This document shows positions 16,536 to 24,561 of a stretch of 64,000 nucleotides of DNA, one piece after another (the first letter of the stretch is position 1; each line of letters opens with the position of its first letter). Where the stretch lies: positions 1-64,000 of the forward strand of contig NZ_JAATVY010000007.1 in the NCBI RefSeq assembly GCF_011947195.1, written 5' to 3'. The translations under genes and the position numbers were made by a program. The notes below the pieces were generated by a model. The model saw nothing but the letters and a program-made list of their open reading frames with translations, was not told the DNA's origin and ran no database searches. This DNA is from Planosporangium thailandense (lineage in GTDB: Bacteria > Actinomycetota > Actinomycetes > Mycobacteriales > Micromonosporaceae).

Positions 16536-17614
16536 CGGTCTCCTTCTTCAGACGGTGCTTTCCACCCGGCCACCACGCCACCTCCGCCACGCCACATCCG
16601 CCACATCCGGCTGATCCGCGGCAGCACCAGTACGCAGGCGCCGGGGAGGCTCGAGACGAGCACCAGTGCCCCGTACACCACGGCGGTCGCGAGTCCCTGC
16701 GCGACGGTCAGTCCGGCGGCGCCGAAGGCCCAGGCGGCCACGCCCTCGCGCGGCCCCCAGCCCCCGACGTTCAGGGGCAGCCCCATGGCGAGCAGCGCCA
16801 GCAACGTCAGCGGTACCAGCCGGGACAGCGGCGCGCCTGAGCCGGCGGTGTGCGCCGCGACCACGAACGTCGCCAGGTGACCGCAGACGACCACGACGGA
16901 CGCGACCACGATGCCCGGCCAGCGGCGGGGGGCGAGCAGCGCGTCGCGGATGTCGGCCTTCGAGGTGCGCAGCGCCCGTGCCCACCGGGAGAGTCCACTG
17001 CTCGGCAGCGCCCGGGCCACGAGGACGGCACCGAGGCCCACCGCCACGGCCGCGGCGGCCACGGCCGGCATGTACCGCCGCACCGGCGACGGGAACACCA
17101 GCAGCACGATGAACGCCATCGCGGCCTGGACGATCTGCCCGGCGGAGCGTTCCCACACCACCGCCCGGACGCCACGGCCGACGTCGCCGACGTTGCGCCC
17201 GTGGTCCACGGCGCGATGGACGTCGCCGAGCACACCGCCGGGGAGCGTCGCGTTGAGGAACACCGACCGGTAGCAGTGGGCCACGGCGGTACGCAACGGC
17301 AGCCGTACCCCGAGCCCGCGGGCGACCAGGCTCCACCGCCAGCCGCAGCACACCGTGGTCACCGCGCCGATGGCGAGCGCCGCGGCGAGCGCGCCGGCGT
17401 CGATGACGCGCAGCCCCGCCAGGAACGGTCCGGTGCCCAGTCGCCACAGCAGAAGCGCGACGATGGCCGCTCCGGCGACCGGCCGGGCCCAGGCCCAGAG
17501 CGGTCGGGCCCAGGCCCGTAACGACCGGGTCGGGCGGACGGCCGGCCGTGGCGCGGGCAGGGCCACCGGCGTGGGTGCCGATACGCTGTGCAACTGGCCT
17601 CCTTCGAACGGCAT
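16532..17614 (-). CDS. LPG-synthase-type (UPF0104/AglD) membrane protein
   Basis: 360 residues with about eight membrane helices. Family markers of the lysylphosphatidylglycerol-synthase transmembrane domain: FLNATLPGGVLGDVHRA (the G-GGxxGD motif), VWERSAGQ, and PLNVGGWGPREGVAAWAF near the end. Members occur in glycolipid and hopanoid loci and may move or modify lipid-linked substrates; there is no LysX/aminoacyl-transfer domain here. Start uncertain: ATG 17614 or TTG 17593; the TTG has GAAGGAGG 4 nt upstream, so it may be the real one. Member of the 15867-21029 operon, with an ATGA overlap to ribA. Confidence 0.83.
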   Translation of the reverse strand: MPFEGGQLHSVSAPTPVALPAPRPAVRPTRSLRAWARPLWAWARPVAGAAIVALLLWRLGTGPFLAGLRVIDAGALAAALAIGAVTTVCCGWRWSLVARGLGVRLPLRTAVAHCYRSVFLNATLPGGVLGDVHRAVDHGRNVGDVGRGVRAVVWERSAGQIVQAAMAFIVLLVFPSPVRRYMPAVAAAAVAVGLGAVLVARALPSSGLSRWARALRTSKADIRDALLAPRRWPGIVVASVVVVCGHLATFVVAAHTAGSGAPLSRLVPLTLLALLAMGLPLNVGGWGPREGVAAWAFGAAGLTVAQGLATAVVYGALVLVSSLPGACVLVLPRISRMWRMWRGGGGVVAGWKAPSEEGDR

Positions 17615-17645
17615 CTGTCTGCCAGACACGCACCGCCGGGGTCGC

Positions 17646-17730
17646 GGGTTCACGGACAACGGGGTTCAGGGACAACTGGATTCACGGACAACGCGGTTCT
17701 CACAGCCAACCGGGGTTCGCGGACGACGGC
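17646..17730. repeat. degenerate 16-19 bp tandem repeat upstream of the LPG-type gene
   Basis: Five imperfect copies of GGTTCACGGACAACGG fill most of the 139-bp gap between the methyltransferase and membrane-protein genes, the only sizeable gap in an otherwise overlapping operon. Confidence 0.75.
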
Positions 17731-17753
17731 GTCGACGGATCGGGCGCCCAACG

Positions 17754-18563
17754 TCACGGACACCCGGCGAGAAGGTCGTGGTGGTGTACCACCGCGCCGA
17801 GCCGGCCTTCGGCGATCTCCGCCAGCCGGCGGGACGCGTACGCCTCCGCCTCCCCGGCCAGCTCCGGCTGCTGTTCGCAGGCCGCGCCGAGCCAGCCTCG
17901 GAACCACTCGGCCGTCAGGTCGGCCTGATCCACGCCGAGCCGCCACGGGCTGGACCGGATCGCGACCGGCACGCCGCGCCGGCGGAACGCATCGGCGCAC
18001 GCCCCGACGGCGTCGGGCCCGAGTAGCGTGCGGCCGCCTGTCGTCCGGCGCTGGTGGGCGTTGAAAGCCGCGGCGACGGCCGCGTCGAGCGGATCGGCCG
18101 GCGTCAGCTCGACCCGCCCGATCACCGAGATCGTCAGCAGGGTCGGGCAGCCGGCTTCGGCGCACGTCGTCACGACCCGCTCGACCTCGTCGGCGGTCAG
18201 CATGTCCAGCAGCGCGGAGGCGGTGATCAGGGAGACGCCACGCAGATCCTCGGTGGTCAGCCGGGTGATGTCGCGTTCCCGCGTCTCGACCGTGACCGGC
18301 GTACCGTCCGCCGCGCGGATCGGATCCGCGGTGGCGCGCGCAAGCAGGTCGGCATCCCGGTCGTACAGGACCCAGTGCTGCGGGCCGGGCAAACGTGGGG
18401 CCAGCCAGCGCGCCATCGAACCGGTGCCGCTGCCCAGGTCATGGATGACCGGCCGGGGCGCGGACGCCAGGTGAGGGCGCAAGTGTTCGACGAGCTCCGG
18501 CGCGCGGGCGGCGGCGTCGGCCGCCTCCCGGAGCGCGAGCCAGTCGGCGAATGCGCGGGTCAT
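17754..18563 (-). CDS. class I SAM-dependent methyltransferase
   Basis: 269 residues. Motif I is VIHDLGSGTGSMARWLAP (about residues 39-56), followed by the acidic loop VLYDRDADLL and motif IV-like SLITASALLDMLTADEVERV. The substrate is unknown; the later part contains GRVELTPADPLDAAVAAAFNAHQRR, and RTLLGPDAV, which I recognise from actinobacterial proteins in this same neighbourhood but cannot name. Start ATG 18563 overlaps the glycosyltransferase stop as ATGA. A much longer open frame to 19706 in the same phase is coincidental because it runs across the glycosyltransferase gene. Confidence 0.85.
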   Translation of the reverse strand: MTRAFADWLALREAADAAARAPELVEHLRPHLASAPRPVIHDLGSGTGSMARWLAPRLPGPQHWVLYDRDADLLARATADPIRAADGTPVTVETRERDITRLTTEDLRGVSLITASALLDMLTADEVERVVTTCAEAGCPTLLTISVIGRVELTPADPLDAAVAAAFNAHQRRTTGGRTLLGPDAVGACADAFRRRGVPVAIRSSPWRLGVDQADLTAEWFRGWLGAACEQQPELAGEAEAYASRRLAEIAEGRLGAVVHHHDLLAGCP

Positions 18564-19624
18564 GTGGATGCTCCGTTCAGGACGTTCGAGATGCGCACGG
18601 CGGTGACCGCCCAGCCGGTCAACGTGGCTCGGCGGGCGAGGGCGGAGCGTCGCAGGTGGCCGCGCAGGTCGGGCTCGGTGAGCCAGCGGCGCAGGGCGTC
18701 CGCCAACGCCCCCGGGGCGGCGGGCTCGACGAGGATGCCCGGCGTGCTGCCGTCCGGCGCGCGGCCCACGGCCTCGGGCAGGCCGTTCGCGGCGGTCGCG
18801 AGTGCCGGGATACCGCGCGCGAGCGCCTCGGTGACCACCATGCCGTACGTCTCGCCGCGCGACGCCAGCACCAGCAGATCGGCGGCGGCGTACGCGGCGT
18901 CGAGATCGCTCCCGGTACGCGGACCGACCAGGCGCACCCGGTCGGCCAGACCGTAGCCGTCGAGCCGGCGCCGGAGCCGCGCGACGAAGCCGGGGTCGCG
19001 GCTCAGCGCGCCGACGCACACACAGCTCCAGGTCAGGTCCGCGACCTTGGCGAGGGCGTCGGCCAACACGTCGTGGCCCTTGTGCGGGGTGACGGCGGCG
19101 ACGCACAGCAGCCGGGTGCCGGCGTCCGAACCGGGCACCGGCGGCGCGGGGTCCACTCCGGGCGTGGCGACGTGTACCCGGTCGGCGGGCAGCCCGTACG
19201 CCTCCCGCAGTCGGGCCTTCGTCCAGTGGCTCGTGGTGACGACCGCGCGCGCGGCCGACAGCGCGTCGGCCTCGGACTCGTCGCCGAGCGGCAGATGCAC
19301 GAGAACGACCAGCGACAGCCGGCGCGCCGCGGGCACCAGCACGTCCGGGGCGCACGAGGCGACCAGACCGTCGAGCAGGACGACCGCGCCGTCGGGTAGC
19401 CCGGCGAGTACGCGGGCCAGGCCGGCGCGTTCCGCGTCGCTCGGTCGGGGCCAGGCGCCGGCCACGGCGTGTTCGCGTACCGCCCATCCCAGCGCGGCCA
19501 GCCCCTGGCAGACCCGGCGGTCGTAGGTGTTGCCGCCGCTCGGGGTCGCCGGATCGTCGATGTCGTTCGGCAGGACGACGTGCAGCTCCCTCATGGCGGG
19601 CGTGGTCATAGCGCCCGTGGTCAT
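18560..19624 (-). CDS. GT4-family glycosyltransferase
   Basis: 354 residues, GT-B fold. N-terminal [18 protein letters not shown] matches the acceptor-side start of family 4 transferases; the C-terminal half has [68 protein letters not shown] with the nucleotide-sugar-binding E-x7-E region. Transfers a sugar from a nucleotide donor to an unknown, probably lipid or pterin-derived, acceptor. Three in-frame ATGs (19624, 19609, 19594) lie close together because of a 15-bp duplication, so the start is not settled; 19624 keeps the ATGA overlap with the PTPS-like gene. Stop overlaps the methyltransferase start. Confidence 0.88.
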   Translation of the reverse strand: MTTGAMTTPAMRELHVVLPNDIDDPATPSGGNTYDRRVCQGLAALGWAVREHAVAGAWPRPSDAERAGLARVLAGLPDGAVVLLDGLVASCAPDVLVPAARRLSLVVLVHLPLGDESEADALSAARAVVTTSHWTKARLREAYGLPADRVHVATPGVDPAPPVPGSDAGTRLLCVAAVTPHKGHDVLADALAKVADLTWSCVCVGALSRDPGFVARLRRRLDGYGLADRVRLVGPRTGSDLDAAYAAADLLVLASRGETYGMVVTEALARGIPALATAANGLPEAVGRAPDGSTPGILVEPAAPGALADALRRWLTEPDLRGHLRRSALARRATLTGWAVTAVRISNVLNGAST

Positions 19625-19630
19625 AGCGCC
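19601..19630. repeat. perfect 15-bp duplication at a stop/start overlap
   Basis: CGTGGTCATAGCGCC occurs twice in tandem (19601-19615, 19616-19630). Each copy carries the TCAT that forms the ATGA junction, giving the glycosyltransferase two equivalent starts 15 bp apart. Confidence 0.92.
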
Positions 19631-20019
19631 CGTTCGTAGCTGGCCCAGGCGATGTGCGACTCGTGGAGGGTGACGGCGATGCCGGACAGTCCCCGGGCGC
19701 CTTCACCCAGCGCGCCCGCGTGCACCCGGTCGGCGAGGCGGTCGGCGATCACCTTCGCCAGCGCCTCGGTCGAGGTGTTCATACTGGCGAACGCGGGCTC
19801 GTCGTCGAGGTTGCGGTAGTTGAGCTGGCTCAGGACGTCGTGCAGCTCGCTCGCGGCCCGACCGATGTCGACGACGAGGTTGTCGGCGTCGAGCTCGGCG
19901 CGCCGGAACGTGGCGTCGACCACGAACGTCGCGCCGTGCAGGCGCTGCGCGGGCCCGAAGACCTCGCCGCGGAAACTGTGGGCGATCATGATGTGATCAC
20001 GGACGGTCACGCTGAACAC
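19621..20019 (-). CDS. QueD/PTPS-fold protein with substituted active site
   Basis: 132 residues of the 6-pyruvoyltetrahydropterin synthase / 6-carboxytetrahydropterin synthase fold (T-fold). Retained: the first zinc His (H14, MIAHSF), second His (H28, RLHGATF), the NTSTEALAK helix and the pterin-anchoring Glu (E120, LHESH). Compared by eye with E. coli QueD, the third zinc ligand (HGH to HGA, A30), the catalytic Cys (A24) and the catalytic Asp-His (LNYRNL, N67-Y68) are replaced. It therefore probably binds a pterin-like substrate but cannot use the standard mechanism. GTG 20019 chosen; it starts just after the dehydrogenase stop. Operon partner of ribA, GT4 and the methyltransferase. Confidence 0.82.
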   Translation of the reverse strand: MFSVTVRDHIMIAHSFRGEVFGPAQRLHGATFVVDATFRRAELDADNLVVDIGRAASELHDVLSQLNYRNLDDEPAFASMNTSTEALAKVIADRLADRVHAGALGEGARGLSGIAVTLHESHIAWASYERAL

Positions 20020-20024
20020 GCAGA

Positions 20025-21029
20025 TCAATCTCCGTCGAAGGTTGCGTCGTAGGTTCCGTTGTAGGTGATGAGGTGGCACAGCCCGGTCAGCTCCCCCGCG
20101 GTCATCCGGGCGAGCACCTGCGGTAGCTCGTCGAAGCGGGACTCGCCGGTGATGAGGGCGTCGAACACCGGGTCGCGCAGCAGCTCGCACGCGAGCGCCA
20201 ACCGGTCGGAGAACGTACGACTCCCCCGCCGGGCCGGCGAGACGGTACCGACCTGGCTGCTGCGGATGGTCAGCCGTCCGGAGTGGAACGACCCGCCGAG
20301 CGAGAGACTGACCTCGCGGTCGCCGTACCAGCTCAGTTCGATGACCGTACCCTCCGGCGCGAGCAGCTCCAGCGCGCGCTGCAGCCCGGCCGAGGTCGCG
20401 CTCGCGTGCACGACGAGGTCGCGACCGGGGGCGGCCTCCCCTGGCAGGGCGAACTCCACGCCCAGCGCCTCGGCGACGCCGGCCCGGGCCGGGTCGGCGT
20501 CGACCAGCTGGACCCGCACGCCGGGGAACCGGGCGGCCAGGGCCGCGACGCTGCAACCCACCATACCGGCGCCGACGACCGTGACCCGATCGCCGACGAG
20601 CGGCGCGGCGTCCCACAGGGCATTGACGGCCGTCTCCACCGTACCGGCAAGTACGGCCCGCGCCGGCGGAACACCGTCGGGTACCGGAATCACCGCGTCG
20701 GCCGGGACGACGTACATGGTCTGGTGAGGGTACAGGCAGAAGACGGTACGCCCGAGCAGCCCCTGGTTACCGTCCGTAACCACACCGACGCTAAGGTAGC
20801 CGTACTTCACCGGTCCGGGGAAGTCGCCCTCCTGGAACGGCGCGCGCATCGCGGCGTACTGGCTGGCGGGTACGCGGCCGGCGAAGACCAGCGTCTCGGT
20901 GCCCCGGCTGACGCCGGAGTACCGGGTGCGCACGAGGACCTCGTCCGGACCGGGCTCGGGTACCGTAGCCGGCCGGAGCTCACCCTCGCCGGGCGCCCGG
21001 AGCCAGAAGGCGCGGGCCTCACGCGTCAT
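20025..21029 (-). CDS. BchC-type medium-chain dehydrogenase
   Basis: 334 residues, MDR fold: GroES-like half, then Rossmann half with [18 protein letters not shown] and acidic [10 protein letters not shown]. The usual catalytic-zinc Cys of alcohol dehydrogenases (GxCGTD) is replaced by [14 protein letters not shown], the pattern I associate with bacteriochlorophyllide dehydrogenase BchC and relatives; no structural-zinc Cys cluster is present, so it is probably zinc-independent. Likely an NAD(P)-dependent oxidoreductase on an alcohol or ketone of the pathway encoded here. First gene of the operon (ATG 21029 preceded by GAGGAGGACGCC), 5 nt before the PTPS-like start. Divergent from the CDP-alcohol transferase. 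Confidence 0.86.
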   Translation of the reverse strand: MTREARAFWLRAPGEGELRPATVPEPGPDEVLVRTRYSGVSRGTETLVFAGRVPASQYAAMRAPFQEGDFPGPVKYGYLSVGVVTDGNQGLLGRTVFCLYPHQTMYVVPADAVIPVPDGVPPARAVLAGTVETAVNALWDAAPLVGDRVTVVGAGMVGCSVAALAARFPGVRVQLVDADPARAGVAEALGVEFALPGEAAPGRDLVVHASATSAGLQRALELLAPEGTVIELSWYGDREVSLSLGGSFHSGRLTIRSSQVGTVSPARRGSRTFSDRLALACELLRDPVFDALITGESRFDELPQVLARMTAGELTGLCHLITYNGTYDATFDGD

Positions 21030-21125
21030 GGGGCGTCCTCCTCACCCACGCTGTCTCGCTTGAACCGGACGGCCGATTCTTGCGTGTTCCCGATCAAGTC
21101 GCACCCCCCTACTCACGGAGGCACC

Positions 21126-21959
21126 GTGCGCGCGGTTCGAACAGGTCCCGTTATCGGGTTGATTGCCCAGGTTGGTCTGCTGACAGCCCTGGCCATGACC
21201 GTCGGTCTCGGCGCCACCGGATGGCTGACCGGCGTCGGGTACGGTCTGGTCGTCTGCGCCGCGCTCACCCGCGGCCTGTCCCGGGCCGGCGCCGGCGCGC
21301 TCGGACCGGCCGACCGGGTCACGCTGACCCGGGCCACTCTCGTCGGCGGCGTCGCGGCGTTGACGGCGGACTCCGTGATGGCGGACTCCCTGACGACGGG
21401 CTCCATCGTCCGGCAGGCCCCGGTCGGAATGCTGGTCGCCCTCGCCGCCGTGGCGCTCGTGCTCGACGCGGTCGACGGCCGGGTCGCGCGGCGCACCGGT
21501 ACGGTCTCCGCGCTCGGCGCGCGCTTCGACATGGAGATCGACGCGTTCCTCCTCCTGGTGCTCGGCGCGTACGTCACGCCTTCGATGGGCGCCTGGGTCC
21601 TGTCGATCGGTGCGATGCGGTACGCCTTCGTCGCGGCGAGCTGGGTACTGCCGTGGATGCGGGGGACGTTGCCGCCGCGCTACTGGCGCAAGGTCGTCGC
21701 GGCGACCCAGGGCGTCGTTCTCGTCGTGGCGGCGGCCGACGCGCTGCCCCGGCCGGTCACGGCCGCCGTCCTGGTGGCCTCGTTGGCCCTGCTCGTCGAA
21801 TCCTTCGGCCGCGACGTCGCGTGGCTGTGGCGGCACCGTACGGTCCGGCCCGCCCACCGTCACGCCGCCCGATCGTTGTGGACCGGGCCGACGCCGAGGC
21901 TCGCGGACCGGACCGGAGCGCGGCCGACGGAGCACCGCGCCGTGGGACGCGCGGCATAG
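21126..21959 (+). CDS. CDP-alcohol phosphatidyltransferase
   Basis: 277-residue membrane protein. The class signature D-x2-D-G-x2-A-R-x8-G-x3-D-x3-D is complete, in DAVDGRVARR ... GARFDMEID. It joins a CDP-activated lipid or polyol to an alcohol at the membrane (phosphatidylglycerol-, inositol- or archaetidyl-type synthases); the acceptor is not predictable. About six helices plus a cytoplasmic His/Arg-rich tail (about 45 residues). GTG 21126 has ACGGAGG 6 nt upstream. Divergent from the dehydrogenase operon across 96 bp, so likely part of the same locus and sharing a control region. Confidence 0.9.
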   Translation: MRAVRTGPVIGLIAQVGLLTALAMTVGLGATGWLTGVGYGLVVCAALTRGLSRAGAGALGPADRVTLTRATLVGGVAALTADSVMADSLTTGSIVRQAPVGMLVALAAVALVLDAVDGRVARRTGTVSALGARFDMEIDAFLLLVLGAYVTPSMGAWVLSIGAMRYAFVAASWVLPWMRGTLPPRYWRKVVAATQGVVLVVAAADALPRPVTAAVLVASLALLVESFGRDVAWLWRHRTVRPAHRHAARSLWTGPTPRLADRTGARPTEHRAVGRAA

Positions 21960-21964
21960 CCGCC

Positions 21965-22005
21965 TGGTCACGACGCTTTCTGGTCACGACGCTTTCTGGT
22001 CACGA
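21965..22005. repeat. 16-bp tandem repeat between CDP-alcohol transferase and HAD genes
   Basis: TGGTCACGACGCTTTC in two perfect copies and a partial third, directly after the stop codon and ending about 25 bp before the next start. Confidence 0.9.
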
Positions 22006-22031
22006 CCGACCCCGGTCAAGGAGTGATCGAC

Positions 22032-22700
22032 ATGAGCGAGTTCGACGCCGTCCTGTTCGACGCCGGCGACACGCTGATCCGGCTGTCCGGCAGCGGCGAG
22101 AAACTCCTGCACCGGGCCGCGGTCAACCTCGGAGCCGACCCGCTCGATCCGGACGAGGTCACGCACGTGTGGCGCCGGGTGCTCGACCGCAGCAGCAAGC
22201 CCGCGGAACTGGCCAAAGGGCGTGACCTGTCGAACGCCCGGCACCGCGAGGTGTGGATCGCGCTGTACGACGAGGCAGGCTGCGAGCGGCTGGCGCCCGG
22301 GCTGAGCGAGGAGCTGTACCGGCTCACCGTCAGCGCGCAGTCGTGGGAGGCGTTCCCGGACACCCTGGTGACGCTGCGGGCCCTGCGCGACCGGGGCCTG
22401 CGGGTGGGCGTCGTCAGTGACACCGGCTTCGACCTGCGCCCGGCGATGGACCTGTTGGGGCTGTCGCCGCTGTTGGACACCGTCGTGATGTCGTTTCAGT
22501 GCGGTGTCTGCAAGCCCGACACCAAGCCGTTCCGCATAGCCTGTGACGACCTTCAGGTGCGTCCGGAACGGTCGCTCATGGTCGGGGACAATCCGCTCAC
22601 CGACTCCGGCGCGGTCGCCGCCGGGATGTACGTCTTCCTGCTGCCACCCCCGGCGCGCACCGGCCCGCGTGGACTCGGGCATGTCCTGTCCCTGATCTGA
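22032..22700 (+). CDS. HAD-superfamily hydrolase
   Basis: 222 residues. Motif I is LFDAGDTLI: nucleophile Asp present, but the general-acid position two residues on is Gly, as in dehalogenase-type and HDHD3-like members rather than standard phosphatases. Motif II VGVVSDTG, Lys region CGVCKPDTKPF, and motif III/IV LMVGDNPLTDSGAVAAG. Helical C1 cap (about residues 15-90). Probably a small-molecule hydrolase; a phosphatase remains possible because the next residue is Asp. ATG 22032 chosen with AAGGAGTG upstream; the GTG at 22023 lies inside that ribosome-binding sequence. Confidence 0.85.
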   Translation: MSEFDAVLFDAGDTLIRLSGSGEKLLHRAAVNLGADPLDPDEVTHVWRRVLDRSSKPAELAKGRDLSNARHREVWIALYDEAGCERLAPGLSEELYRLTVSAQSWEAFPDTLVTLRALRDRGLRVGVVSDTGFDLRPAMDLLGLSPLLDTVVMSFQCGVCKPDTKPFRIACDDLQVRPERSLMVGDNPLTDSGAVAAGMYVFLLPPPARTGPRGLGHVLSLI

Positions 22701-22756
22701 CGGCGGTTTGCGGGTAGGTTCACAGGCAAGATCGCTACCGAGCCCGGAGAGCCCGC

Positions 22757-23647
22757 ATGACCAAGATCGCGACCTGCGCCTTTCCCCCGAGCTACGACGT
22801 CGCCAGGAACCTCGAACTGCACCTGTCGTACATCGACGAAGCCGCCGACAACGGCGCCGACCTCGTGGTGTTCCCGGAGACGAGCCTGCAGGGCTACCCG
22901 CCGAACTTCAGCGTCGGCGACCCGGAGCCCGCCCTCAAGCAGGCGTTCGGCGCGGCCGAGCCGGTGCCGGGCGGGCCGAGCGTGGAGGCGATCGCCGCGA
23001 GAGCCGTCGACCGGCGCATCCACGTGGTGTACGGGCTCACCGAGGCCGGCGCGCGGCCAGGAATCGTGTACAACACCATGGTCCTGACCGGCCCGCAGGG
23101 CCTGATCGGCACCTTCCGGAAGGTCCACGTCACCATCCCGGAGCAGATGGTGTGGCGGCCCGGTAACGACTGGCCCGTCTACGACACGCCGTTCGGGCGC
23201 GTCGGCATGCTGATCTGCTACGACAAGTCGTTCCCGGAGTCGTGCCGGGAACTCGCGCTGCGCGGTGCGGACATCTTCGTGATGTCGACCGCCTGGCCGA
23301 TCATGCCGGGCCACGGCGAGGGCATGGACAACTTCTGGGTCCGCCAGTACGACGCGTTCGAGCGCGTCCGGGCCATGGAGAACGGCCGCTGGTTCGTCTC
23401 CTCCAACTTCATCGGTGAGCTGGGCGGGTTCGAGTTCTTCGGCTTGAGCCAGATCATCGACCCGACCGGGCGGGTCCTCGCCACCACGGGCACCGACTCC
23501 GTCGGCCTCGTCTACGCGGACGTCGACATCTTCGCCGGCATGGCGGCCGCCCGGACCGCGCTGCAGGGCCCCTTCCTCGTGCGCGACCGGCGTCCCGACA
23601 CCTATCGGGCGCTGCGCGGCGAGCTACCGACCGCCATCGACGGATGA
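22757..23647 (+). CDS. carbon-nitrogen hydrolase (nitrilase superfamily)
   Basis: 296 residues. The catalytic triad is visible: Glu in VVFPETSLQG, Lys in GTFRKVHVT, Cys in MLICYDKSFPE, with the additional Glu of the family in IPEQMVWRPG. Hydrolyses an amide or nitrile; the superfamily branch (N-carbamoyl-D-amino acid hydrolase, omega-amidase, aliphatic amidase) cannot be fixed. The loop SAWPIMPGHGEGMDNFW type sequence after Cys suggests a small amide substrate. Good Shine-Dalgarno region GGAGAGCCCGC before ATG 22757. Stands 57 bp after the HAD gene, same direction, possibly cotranscribed. Confidence 0.9.
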   Translation: MTKIATCAFPPSYDVARNLELHLSYIDEAADNGADLVVFPETSLQGYPPNFSVGDPEPALKQAFGAAEPVPGGPSVEAIAARAVDRRIHVVYGLTEAGARPGIVYNTMVLTGPQGLIGTFRKVHVTIPEQMVWRPGNDWPVYDTPFGRVGMLICYDKSFPESCRELALRGADIFVMSTAWPIMPGHGEGMDNFWVRQYDAFERVRAMENGRWFVSSNFIGELGGFEFFGLSQIIDPTGRVLATTGTDSVGLVYADVDIFAGMAAARTALQGPFLVRDRRPDTYRALRGELPTAIDG

Positions 23648-23675
23648 CAACGTAATGTGATCGCGACGAGTGTAG

Positions 23676-23720
23676 TTGGCCGCGACTGAATTTGGGCGCG
23701 ACCGAATTTTGGCCGCGACC
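23676..23720. repeat. 16-17 bp tandem repeat upstream of the DUF574 methyltransferase
   Basis: TTGGCCGCGACTGAAT followed by a near-identical copy and a partial third, ending 17 bp before the GTG start. Confidence 0.85.
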
Positions 23721-23736
23721 ACGGGAGGTACGGATC

Positions 23737-24555
23737 GTGGATCGACCGACATGGGCGCCGACCGGCGTCGACATCCTGAGGCCGGCCTCGTCGCGCATGT
23801 ACGACTACATGCTCGGCGGCAGTCACAACTTCCAGGTCGATCGGGAGGTCGCCGACCAGGCCATCGCGCACATGCCGGAGCTGCCTTTCGTACTGCGGGA
23901 GGGCAGGTCGTTCCTGCGCCGCGCGGTGCGGTTCCTCGTGGAAGCCGGCGTCGACCAGTTCCTCGACCTGGGCTCGGGAATCCCGACGGTCGGCAATGTC
24001 CACGAGGTCGCGCGGCAGGTCAACCCCGCGGCCCGCGTGGTCTATGTCGACAACGACCCGATCGCCGTCGCGCACTCCCGCGCGATCCTGGGGGCCGACC
24101 CCCGGGCGATCGCCCTCGAGGCCGACCTGCGGCACCCGCTGCAGATCCTCAACAACCCCCAGGTACGCGGCCTGCTCGACGTCACCCGGCCTGTCGCGGT
24201 GCTACTGGTCGCCGTGCTGCACTTCGTGCCGGACAGCGACCAGCCGACACAGATCGTCCGGCAGTTGCGTGACGCCGTCGCGCCCGGCAGCTATCTGGTG
24301 GTCGCCCACTCCACCGACGACGGCGCGGCCCCGGCCGGGCAGGCGAGCGCACGCGGTGTGTACGCGCGGTCGGGCAACGCGGTCATCGCCCGATCTCAGC
24401 AGCAGGTTGCGGAGTTCTTCGACGGCTGGGAACTGGTGCCGCCGGGCGTGGTCCGCGTGCCCCTGTGGCACGCGACCGACGATGCTCCTGTTGAGGCTGT
24501 TCCCGCCGACGCCGACCGGTTCCCCGGGTACGTCGGGGTGGCGCGGCTGCCGTAG
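23737..24555 (+). CDS. SAM-dependent methyltransferase, DUF574 family
   Basis: 272 residues of the actinobacterial S-adenosyl methyltransferase family (PF04672). Recognised by RMYDYMLGGSHNF near the N-terminus, SAM-binding FLDLGSGIPTVGNVHEVAR, acidic VVYVDNDPIAVAHS, and VAVLHFVPDSDQP. Substrates of this large, actinomycete-expanded family are mostly unknown. GTG 23737 chosen for GGGAGGTACGGATC upstream; the reading frame is open further upstream through the tandem repeat, which is unlikely to be coding. Convergent with the TetR gene, 6 bp apart. Confidence 0.9.
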   Translation: MDRPTWAPTGVDILRPASSRMYDYMLGGSHNFQVDREVADQAIAHMPELPFVLREGRSFLRRAVRFLVEAGVDQFLDLGSGIPTVGNVHEVARQVNPAARVVYVDNDPIAVAHSRAILGADPRAIALEADLRHPLQILNNPQVRGLLDVTRPVAVLLVAVLHFVPDSDQPTQIVRQLRDAVAPGSYLVVAHSTDDGAAPAGQASARGVYARSGNAVIARSQQQVAEFFDGWELVPPGVVRVPLWHATDDAPVEAVPADADRFPGYVGVARLP

Positions 24556-24561
24556 CGGGCG

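Noticed and set aside
18564-19706. Long upstream extension of the methyltransferase frame
   Set aside because: It runs through the glycosyltransferase gene in another frame, is Arg/Gly-rich, and the ATGA overlap marks the real start at 18563.
19621-20019. Standard queuosine or preQ0 biosynthesis (QueD)
   Set aside because: No QueC, QueE or FolE nearby and key catalytic residues are missing.
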